A DNA stretch of 64,000 nucleotides from Enchytraeus crypticus (lineage: Eukaryota > Annelida > Clitellata > Enchytraeida > Enchytraeidae): positions 62,001 to 126,000 of the forward strand of contig CAJHZI010000651.1 of assembly GCA_905160935.1 (NCBI GenBank). Reading direction: 5' to 3'. A program made the position numbers and the translations under genes. The notes beneath the pieces are model-generated. The model was not told the origin of the DNA. It did no database searches and saw only the letters and a list, made by a program, of their open reading frames with translations. Position 1 is the stretch's first letter; each line of letters begins with the position of its first letter. Positions 35,923-48,450 of the stretch are shown in pieces.

Positions 35923-38655
35923 CTATAAGCAGTGAACACACAAGGCAGTCTGACCCTTGATATAGTCTCTACATGGGCACACCCGCACCAGTCCATCTAC
36001 CTCACCCACACAGCTAAACAACAACACGTCTTTCTGTACCACACACTTCCTAGAGGCAGGATCATAGGCTGGGTAGTAGATGTCTGCCACGTCCTTGACC
36101 TCACTGCACTCAGCGCCCATCAGTCTCTCTAGCTCAGCCCTCCTGTTCAGCTGCTTAAAGCTTGTCGGCTCACACATCTGACCTGTAACAATCAGTCGTT
36201 CATGATGATATTTAGCACACATCTGACCTGTAACAATCAGTCGTTCATGACGATATTTAGCACACATCTGACCTGCAACAATCAGTCGTTCATGACGATA
36301 TTTAGCACACATCTGACCTGTAACAATCAGTCGTTCATGATGATATTTAGCACACATCTGACCTGCAACAATCAGTCGTTCATGATGATATTTAGCACAC
36401 ATCTGACCTGCAACAATCAGTCGTTCATGACGATATTTAGCACACATCTGACCTGCAACAATCAGTCGTTTATGATGATATTTAGCAGATTGGTACGCTA
36501 CTCTCGTGTTGACAAATCCTGGGCTCGCCCGTCACTGACATCGCTCTCGAGTGATGAAACTGACGTTAACATTAGTTTTTTTTAGCTTTGCCTCACAGAT
36601 CTGACATTAAAAGAAACAGGGAAATATAACTCAATACTTTGTTCAATGCACAGTAACTAGTAACATCTATAACTGAACACAATATAAATTAAACCAGCAC
36701 TAACAATGGAAGACTTGATCAATGATAAACTAAAGTTACACACACTTACACACATATACACACATGCACACACACTTACACACATATACATAAATATATA
36801 CACACACACACGCACACACACACATACCTCTAGACCAGCAGTGATCTTTGCATGATTTTCCCGGGGCCGTGGCGCTGATGTTGACGACACTGCTGGGGGG
36901 CCAGATATCAGCGTGAGGACTGCAGAAGTCCTGATGTTGTATGTAAGCATTGAGGCGCTGTAGCATCCCATCATGCGTGAACTCATAGGGCAAGTGTGCT
37001 CCCGCCTGCATCAATCAATCCAATAAATCAATCAATCAATCAATGCATCAATTAATCAATGCATTAATCAATCAATCCATCAATCAATCCAACAATCCAT
37101 CAATTAATCAATTCAGCAATCAATCAATCTATCCGTAAGGATATCAAAGACTTCATCTCCTTGTTTAAGTTTATCTGTATAGTCACACTAGTAATGGGTA
37201 CTAGAGTACATAGTGACAGTAGTATAGTGACAGTACTATAGTGACAGTACTAGAGTGACAGTACTAGAGTTACAGTACTAGTGACAGTACTATAGTGACA
37301 ATACTAGAGTGACAGTACTAGAGTGTGACAGAACTATAGAAAGAGTACTAGAGTGTGACAGTACTAGAGTGACAGTACTAGAGTGACAGTACTACAGTGA
37401 CAGTACTACAGTGACAGTACTATAGTGACAGTACTATAGTGACAGTACTACAGTGACAGTACTAGATTGTGACAGTACTATAGTGACAGTACTAGAGTGA
37501 CATTACTAGAGTGACAGTACTACAGTGACAGTACTATAGTGACAGTACTAGAGCGACAGTACTACAGTGACAGTACTATAGTGACAGTACTAGAGTGACA
37601 GTACTAGAGTAACAGTACTAGAGTGACAGTACTACAGTGACAGTACTATAGGGACAGTACTAGAGTGACAGTACTAGAGTGACAGTAATAGAGCGACAGT
37701 ACTAGTGTGACAGTACTATAGTGACAGTACTAGAGTGTGACAGTACTAGAGTGACAGTACTATAGTGACAGTACATAGTGACAGTACTATAGTGACAGTA
37801 CTCTAGTACTAGCGACTTACCCTGCCAGTATCAACATCATCTAGAGCTCTCTTGATGGCCTCCTCCACCTCTGCTAGATCACTCATGTCCACTGTCTGTA
37901 CGTGCGGCGCTCCTATGAAATCTTCTGTGTATGGATGCTGACTAGTCACCTACACACACCATCCATCATGATATATAGCACCTACATATCATCCATCATG
38001 ATATCTAGCACCCACACATCATCCATCATGATATACGGCACTTTAGAGCACATAAAAGCGCTCGTAAATGATTTACGATATCAAGTGCTTACATGTCAAC
38101 ATACATCCCTAGCTGTAACTAATTAATCATATCCCCTGTACTCAGGTTTCTCTTTCTCTCGTTATTTATTATCAATATACTATACACTTAGTGAATGATT
38201 TCCTATCCATATCTAATTCTTATTCTATCCACCCTATGTTTTGTACAGAACTCAAGGAACTTATGATGATTCTATCCACATATAACTTCTTATCCACACC
38301 AGACGTCCCTGACATTGCCTTATGGCGAGAAACCGGACGTTAACTTCGTATTGATTGAAATCAGTAGTACACTGGTCCTGAACGCTGGGGAAAGGAAGAC
38401 GAACCTGACGCAGGGTGGGCTTGCCCTTGAAGAACTTTGTGTTGACAGAGCTGTGGGGGGGCTGAAACTTTGGGTTGATAAACACACAGCCCTGGGCTAT
38501 AGCCTCCAGTGGGGCGGGGCCTTCGTACGGGAATCCCAGACCTATAAATAGCTAAAAGATACAGATAAATGTAGCGAGTAATCCATACATTTTAAAATTT
38601 GTCTGGATTATTGGATATCACTTATAGCATGACGTCAAGAGCCTTTGGCTCTTTC

Positions 38656-38700
<45 letters not shown>

Positions 38701-40614
38701 CGTAGCCGGGCGGCGATTCAGAACGTATTGCTTGAATTGTTTTTATCAAACCTCAGGTTCTTTACACCGAGGTAAATTTAAAAAAAAACAAAAAACAATA
38801 ATAATAATACGTCCGTTTCCACATATGAGTGAATAATTAGATATGATGATATCAGAGACGTTCCCCCCATCACATGTCACTACAAATTGATTCAACCCAA
38901 ACGATTTGAAAAACATGTGCTGGAGAGAAAGAAAAAGATTCTAAACAGCGCCGGTCAAGTGATCAAAAGTACAGTAGGCAAGATGAAATGAGTCTATGGT
39001 GGGAAGAGATGTGTTTCAACCTACAACGAAAGTGGAAGTAGTAAAACATGAGCGAAGAACAGTCTTTATGGTAATCTCGTTCATATTCCTACAATTGCTT
39101 ATTTGCCTACTGTGTTTCTCTTTATTCATATTTGAGTTGAGATATAGAACCATAACAATTTTTAAAGTTAGAAGTTAGAACATTGACACTTACCCTCAAA
39201 GAAACCAAACAGAAATTTGCTTTCAATTACCAGATTAAACTTTTTAACTTTATAATCAACTATTCCTTATCAGCTTTCAGTTCTACTACGGTGAGAGAGA
39301 TGTTTATATTAGCATCAACAGTTAGCCTAGCTTGTGTCTGTTGTTAAGTAAATCCGCTCAACGCTGCACGAGCTTATAAGGAATTTCTACCTTGGACTCG
39401 GCGAGAAGCTTGTGAAGCTCGGGACCGCTGAGTATGCCGTGATTGCTGACGAACGAAGGGATGATGGAGTCGCCATTCGGCTCGAGGAAGACGGTGCCGT
39501 GTATCTCGACGTACTTCCTGATGACGCTGAGGTAGGGCTCCTTACCCGCCCACATGCGCTGATCCTTGCCGTACACGACCGCTTGGTTACGCTTCACTGC
39601 ACTCCGGTACTCTGTCTCGTTCATATGCTGCTCCACCACAAACCCCATGAACGAGTTGTCTGGCGAGTGAGCTGTGGTCAATCAATCAGTCAATCAATGA
39701 ATCAGTCAGTCAATCAATCAATTAGTCAATCAATCTATCTATCAGTCAATCAATCATTCAATCAATTAACCAATCAATCAGTCACTCAATCAATCTATCA
39801 ATCAATCTATCTATCAATCAATCAGTCAATCATACAACTGATAGAATAGATCACAAACCCCATGACCTAGTTGTCAGGAGAGTGAGCTGCAGTCAATCAA
39901 TTAATCAATCAATCAATCAATCACTTCAGGCAATCAATCAGTTAATCAATCGATCAATCTATTTGAAACCCTGTGTTTCTGGGAATTTTTATTTTATTTT
40001 ATTTCTCTTGGATGTTTATTTCTATTTGTATTTGTCATTCATTTGGTGTTGATGCTGAAATAAACACACATATATATATATATATCTCTCTCTCTCAATC
40101 TATCAATCAATCTATCAATAAATCAATCAGTCAATCAATCAACCAATCAATCAAACAGCCAATGAATCAATCAATCAACCAATGAATCAATCAATATCAC
40201 ACGACTCAGGTCTCTAACTTTTCCACGTACAATCACACGGAATACTACTATATAATGTTTTGTATGAGTGTGTACGCACGGAACATGGTGTAGAACTGTT
40301 TGAGGTTGAGGTTCTGCATGCCCCACTGAGTTCTTAGGTGATTGGACTTAGCAAACACGTCGTGATTAAATGATGCCTCCGTACCAAACGAGTCAATGAT
40401 CCTCAGCAGACAGCTGTACCAATCAATCAATCAATAAATACATCAATCAATCAATAAATATATCAATTAGTACATTATCTAATTTATTGAAATAATACAT
40501 CAATTAAACTATTTAGGATTCCAATCAATCAATAAACATTTAATTAAATCCTAGACGATCTATTCTATGTTTTACTGTGTCACATCATACTGCTGTTTTC
40601 TGTGTTCTACTACA

Positions 40615-40667
<53 letters not shown>

Positions 40668-43600
40668 CAGTATATATATCTACATGTATATATATAATAT
40701 ATATAAATATATATATATACATATCACACCCTTGGAGGTTTAATTGTTGTTGCAGACAAGCCGATGCCATTCGTAACCCACAAGTAGCAGACTAACCTGA
40801 ACTTTCCGTATCCCTGCTTGACCTTGCGCTTGAACTGAGTCAGCCCGACGATGTCTGTGTAGATCATGTGCAGCGGCAGCTTATGTCTCGTCTGACACAG
40901 GCTCTCTGCACTGGGAAAGGTCTCCAGTATTCTGTTCATCAATCAATCAATCCATGAGTATGTCAGTAGTTAAATAAGAGATCAAATAAACGATCAAAGA
41001 TAGTCTTTTTCAAATTGTCTACAAGACTAATCAAGTTTTCATAATCAATTCAATTAATTAGTCAGTAGAACTAGTAGTCAAATGTACTAAAATTATATAT
41101 TAAACTAAAATAAAATAGAAATAAAATAATATTGTTAGTAATATAATAAACCTGGATTCAAGGAAAGATGACGATGATCATGAATAGTATAATAAATTAA
41201 AATAAATATTTATATAGCAAATTAAAATTTACTACGCCCATCTAACAACGACATGTATTTGTTTTGATACAATTATTGAGATAAAATAGATTTTAAAACA
41301 AAATAGGGCAGACCTAGAAAGTTCCTCAACTTCGCTCGTTATTGTGAGATCATGGCCCAGTATATACAACGCTGAAATAATATCACTCCATTGTACTAGC
41401 TCTCCTAGTGGTCCTCCTGTAGTACAATGAAATACAGTACAATGTAGTACACTAGATATACCATCACTCCATTGTACTAGCTATCCTAGTGGTCCTCCTG
41501 TAGTACAATGAAATACAGTACAATGTAGTACACTAGAAATAACATCACTCCATTGTACTAGCTATCCTAGTGGTCCTCCTGTAGTACAATGAAATACAGT
41601 ACAATGTAGTACACTAGATATAACATCACTCCATTGTACTAGCTCTCCTAGTGGTCCTCCTGTAGTACGATTAAATAGAGTACGATGTAGTACACTAGTA
41701 AAACAATATAATATAATTCTTAGCAATGAATAATAATGAGAAATACAATAGGACATAAATTATAGCAATAATCTAAAGGCAAGTATATAGAAAGCAGCAG
41801 GTTCAAATCACAATTAATTAAACAGTAACCTGATGGTGCAGAAAAATTACGTCAAATCTAATCATTAGCTTCTATGTTCACAGCACAGATTCCGATCGTA
41901 TATTGAGAGAATATTGTTAAATATTCTGTTTAACAATAATTCCTATGTGTTCTCTAGATATTTTCAATATTTAGAGAACACATAGGAATTGAAAAGTCAA
42001 AGCTTCTGTTATAACTTGCATCATCATGGGCACTTGATCATTAGTACTACAGTTATAATTTATCAAAGACTTATCCTATAGTGCATCCACAAAATTAAAA
42101 TAGGATTTCATATGATCCGTACTATATATTTCGTGGATTTTAGAAAAGCTTTTGGCAGAATAAACTGAATGATATGCATCATCTTCGTAACACAAAACAC
42201 ACGTAACAAATAAAAATGCAAAATAATAAATCGTTAATACATTGCTTTCAAGCGAGGAAACTGACGTTAACATTAGCTTTAACAGTAACAATTAACTTGA
42301 ATAGTTAACAAGATAATGCCGTACAAGAAAAGTTTAGTAGATATTACTCACAATTTTAAAATTATTATACAAAAATTAAATAAAGTTCAATTCATTCTAG
42401 AAATATGCCTAACACACGACAGCGCCCAATGTCACCATGATAGTTATACAACACACGTGTATTCTACACACAACAGATTCACACGCAGGACTATAGAAGA
42501 GTATTGTTAGATTAGATAATAAATCTATTTATTAATAGTTATAATTTATTTGCCTAACACACGACAGAGCCCAATGTCATCATGAGACTTATGCAACAAA
42601 CGCGTATTCTAGTAGATTCACACGCAGGCCTATAGAAGAGTACAGATGAGCAGAAAGCTGAGCATAGTGTGATACCCTTTAGCGCAGTTTCTGCTATATG
42701 AAACCCTGACTTGACAGAGAGCAGACCAAGGTGAACGAGAATCTAAAATATTTAAATACGACGATAACTAAAACACACAACCATCACTCCGTTAAATAGA
42801 ATCACACATAAAGTTAACAAATCTAAAGAATTGTTAAAGCTAGTTCACATGCTAGTCTAAAAAGCAAAACGAGAAAAACATTGGGGTTAATATTGCCCAA
42901 TGTTGAAGTGGAAGAAATATGAACCTTGACCTCAAACACTCTACTAGTAAAGTTATTAATAAATATTCAAGCAATCAGTAAGGACCGTTTTAGCATTCTA
43001 CATAAATCTCTAGCTACAAACCTAGCCCAGCCTATTATATCTATTGAATTACCTTAACACCTTGAACCAAAGGAACTGTTTACGATAGGACTAGACATTT
43101 TTTGAAATATTTGCTATGTAAAATTACAAAGTAAAACATAAATAGACTGACATAATATATAAGTTCAGAAAAAAATCAAACTCTATCAAACTCTAGCAAC
43201 AGATGAGCATATGCAAGTATAAAACAGTAGTTGGAGAGAATCTCGTCACACAATTAAAATAAATTAGATATAAATTAAGAAACAATAAAACAGAATGTAA
43301 GCATCTAGAGAAAATGGTTCAGATATGGTTATATATGATCTATATCACACACTGCTTGGGTACCCTTATTGGACATTTCAGCAAAATTCCATCCAGAATC
43401 TTTACTCAGAAGCCCCAAGTGGACAATTAGCTGACAGGCAAGAATAAATGTCAATTTAATTAAATTACATTTATATCAGTTAAATAGAAAAAAGAATATC
43501 TGTAACTTAAACTTTTACGTTATTATATTACAGAAAAACAACATGGAGCAAAACTGAGTCAAATTTTAAGATGTTGAGTAGTAAATATTTCATTTTGATA

Positions 43601-44693
43601 TTCCAGAATAATAACAGAATATAAATTAAAAATTAAAATTTTGTAATAATTAGAAGAATAATAGCAGAAATTAAATGTATTCAGAATTTTAACCTACATT
43701 TCACATCCAGCTAGAAACAGCAATACAACATAGTGACTGAAATAGAGTGAAACTTGACAACGGGCAGTCTAAGCAATTCTTGAATGGTACACTGGTTGAT
43801 GGATTGGCACCCTTTTAAATCTCGTTGATCCAAACCTATCAGTATGTTCGTAAATCAGTGAATCATCACATGCCATCTATTCAGCCTGACACGTCCCTGA
43901 CACAGTGATGAAGATGCAAGAGATTCTCATTCTGAACAAATAGTATACTTTACTATTTGTTATAGTAATAACAAATAGTAAAGTAACAGCACGCCTGATC
44001 TATGACGAGCGTTGCAATAGGTCCATGCTTTGTTTATATTTCATGGCTTCCCTCCACTTCACTCGCAATCACTTCATATCCTGATTTTCTACACTAATAC
44101 ACGAATCTTCAGCAAATCTTCTACAGGCAATTCTTACATCTCTGCATCTAATCAACCTGCGATTGACTCAAACACTTCTTCCAACTAATCAATTATAATT
44201 GATTAGTGGGAAGAAGTGTAATAATTATAGTGGTGTTATAATTATAACACCACATCTTAAGGAACATAAGAGACTAGAGATACAGTGAGACCTTCTTCCT
44301 GTGCCTGACGGGCATGTTGAGTCTCTTGGCAGCAGCCACCCACCTGTCCCACAGTCTGCTGATCCTCTGCCTGATCCACTCGTAGTTCTGCCTCGCTCCA
44401 GGGTCCCGTAGCTTCCTCATCAGTCCTTCCAGGTCGTAGTTCCACTCAGCCTGCACGTAAATCAATCAATCAATCAACCAATCAATCAATAGTTGTGCCT
44501 CGCTCCAGGGTCCCGTAGCTTCCTCATCAGTCCCTCCAGGTCGTAGTTCCACTCAGCCTACACGTATATCAATCAATCAATCAATCAATCAATTGCTCTG
44601 TCAGTCGTCATTCAATCACTAAAATTAATCAATCCAGTAATAGTCAAATTAATTAATCCTCTCGAACAACTCTGTGTTGTGTCTGTATTGATG

Positions 44694-44773
<80 letters not shown>

Positions 44774-47700
44774 TATATACTGTATATACATGTACATATA
44801 TTATAGGAAAGCGGAAGACAGAGAGTGGAAGCATTATATACCAAAGACCTGCCAGTAGGCAGAGCACTAAAAGAGAGACATATATGTATATCAACACACA
44901 CAATAGTGACACAACTGAACACAACAAACCTTGACTGTGGCTGTCTGCACCAGGGTACCATTGAATGATTTCTGTCGACCTGGTAACAGAGGGCACCAGT
45001 TCTCTACCTGTACAAATAGTAACGTATCTGTAGTTCTAATTAGTTTCAAGAAACAACGATTATTTTATTCTGCCATAAACAGAGCAATACTGTACAGGAT
45101 ACTTCACTATCCAATACTGTAGCAGGATGCTCTACCATCCTGTACAGTACAGTATATGAGTGTTGAGTTATACAAGAACTAAATGGAACTGGTTAGAGAA
45201 AGACTTGCCTCGCTCAGGTCATTGAGTTATACAAGAACTAGATAGAACTGGTTAGAGAAAGACTTGCCTCGCTCAGGTCATTGAGTTATACAAGAACTAG
45301 ATAGAACTGGTTAGAGAAAGACTTGTCTCGCTCAGGTCATTGAGTTATACAAGAACTAGATAGAACTGGTTAGAGAGAGACTTGCCTCGCTCAGGTAGAA
45401 TCTAAACGAGCATTGAGATCCATCAACACCGTTCTCTGCATAGCATGGGTCAGTCTTCCAGAAACTCTTCATCCACTAAGCACATTAACACACATAAACA
45501 CATATAAACACACATAAACATACATAACACACATAAACACACATAAACACATTACGCACATTCAACGCTTAAATCCAGTGACAAGGATGTATGGCAACCC
45601 TTTCTGTGGTCTCATGAGCGAGAGAGCGAGAGAAAGAGAGAGAGAGAGAGAGAGAGGGGGGGGAGAGAGAGAGAGAGAGAGAAAGAAGGAAACAGAGTCA
45701 GAGAGACACAGAAAGGGACAGAGAGAGAGAGAGAGCGAGAGATAGAGGTAATAATAATAATAATAATAAAGGTTTAATGTCCATTTCCTCATCCAAGGAT
45801 GATGTCAGGGACGAATGTACGGAGAGAGAAAGAGAGTAAGAAAGACAAAGAGAGAGAGTGACAGAGAGAGACAGATAGAGACATAGAGAGAGAGAGAGAG
45901 ATAGAGAGAGATACTAACACTGCTCTTTCCTATACAGTGAGGATATTCAGACTGCTCCTCAGGGGTGAGAGAACAATCCTCCTGGGCGCCCAACAGTAGA
46001 TCTACACACACACACACACATACACACATATACACACATGAGCATACACACACACACACACATACACACACACACACATACATGCACACATACATACAAA
46101 CACACATACACATACAGACACACACACACACACACAGACACATACATACATACATACATACATACAGACATACACACACACACAAATACACATAGATACA
46201 CACACACAGACACATAAATACATACATATAGACATACATGTACATACACATACACACAAATACACATAGACACACACACACACAGAATGCTTCAATGGAT
46301 CAGAGTGTATGTTAAATACTATCAGGATAGCTGTCCAAGAGGACCTGATATAATATGATCTACAGGCTGAAAAGATACGAGATATGAAGTCGACGTTTTC
46401 ATCAAATATAACATCAAGGTTTTAGCTTTGGGAGTGAGTGCAGGATTTTGAGCATAATATCAGCAAGTACAAGCAAAAAATATGTTTTATTATCCAATTT
46501 GTATCTAAATCTATTTCTACATAGAGAGTACGTAATGGTGCTTAAGTACATTTGATATGATGGTGTTTATGAAATTTTGATGGCATTTACATATTTATCA
46601 AGGTGGTAATTTTTTCATATGTTTAATATCTCTTCAGGAGCCACTGGCGATGTCGGTAAGATATTCGACCATGGTTCAGTATGTGCAGGGTTCAAATCCT
46701 AGACTCGCCAGTCACTGATATCGCTTTCGAGTGTGGAAACTGACGTTAACATTAGTTTTACCAGCTTTTACTTCTCTACCTACAGTTCTTGTTAAAGTGT
46801 ATTGTTGTCCAAGCAGTGAGATGTAGATATAACAACCTTTAGCGTCCAGTATTTTATTGTCCAGTTTTTCAATGCTATCCCCCCCTGCAGCCTGGGGCAC
46901 TCTCCCCGCTCTCCCCTCCTCCCCACCACCACCACCACCACCACCACCACCTGGTGGCGCCACCTGGGGGTCCAGCCTGGTGATGGTGGTGTTGAGTTTC
47001 AGTGTCTCCACCTGTCGCTCTAGCACACTGATCCTATCCAACAGGTTCTCTAGCAACACTGCCATAGTCTTCTTCAAGTCTACAATACAATACAATACAA
47101 TACAACAGGTTCTCTAGCAACACCGCCATAGTCTTCTTCAAGTCTACAATATAGTACAATACAATACAATACAATACAATACAACATGTTCTCCAGCAAC
47201 ACCGCCATCGTCTTCTTCAAGTCTACAATACAATACAATACGCTACAGTACAATACAACACAATACAACACATTACAATACAATACAATACAATACAATA
47301 CAACAGGATTTCCAGCAACACCGCCATTGTCTTCTTTAGGTCTACAATACAATACAATACGTTACAATACAATACAATACAACACAGTTTATTACAATGC
47401 AATACATTACAATACAATATAACAGGTTCTCCAGCAACACCGCCATCGTCTTCTTCAAGTTACAATACAGTACATTACAATACAATACAATACAATAAAA
47501 TACAATACATTACAATACATTACAATACAACACATTACAATACAATACATTACAATACAACACAATACATTACAATACAACAGGTTCTCCAGCAACACCG
47601 CCATCGTCTTCTTCAGGTCTACAATACAATACAATACAATATAATATAATACAATACATTGTAATACAATACATTATAATACAGCAGAATACATTACAAA

Positions 47701-48387
47701 ACAATTCATTACATTATAATACAACAGGTTTTCCAGCAACATCAGCATGGTTTTCTTTAAGTCTAAAACAGAATACAAAACAATACAGTATCATAGAATA
47801 CATATGGCCAGTGTTACGTAGCTTACGTGCCATGTGACCAATGTTACATAGCTTACGAGTCATACAGCTAGTGTTACATAGCTTACTTACCGTAGCCAGT
47901 GTTATGACCAGTGAAGGGCCCGTCCATGACATCATGGGACTCTTTAGCCAAAGCTCTCACGTAGCGGTCACTCAGCTTCAATATCTCCGTCTGATTACAC
48001 ATAGAAACACATAAACATAGATACGTACAAACACATACACATACATATGTACAAACACATACACATAGATACGTACAAACACATACACATAAATATTTAC
48101 AAACACATACATATGCCTAGAAATATATTATACATGTACATACATATATGCCTGTACATTTGTATATACGTACAATCGTACATATGTTCTTACACATGTA
48201 TGTATAATAACACACATACATACATATGCACAATTGCACATACATACATTAATTATACATGTACATACATATATGCCTGTACATTTGTATATACGTACAA
48301 TCGTACATATGTTCTTACACATATGTATGTATAATAACACACATACATACATATGCACAATTGCACATACATAGGCGTATATACATA

Positions 48388-48450
<63 letters not shown>

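Noticed and set aside
36183..36447. N-terminal extension of the MGAT5 last-exon frame (CAKYHHERLIV repeats)
   Set aside because: Exons 15 and 16 join correctly at 36182/36828 and give the expected protein, so the repeats are annotated as intron. Possible inclusion is kept as a finding only.
44653..44996. Tyr/Ile-rich frames over the (TA)n tract
   Set aside because: Microsatellite artefact. The real coding part here is MGAT5 exon 6 at 44930-45007.
46003..46281. Cys/Val-rich open frames
   Set aside because: Pure by-product of (AC)n and (ATAC)n microsatellites.
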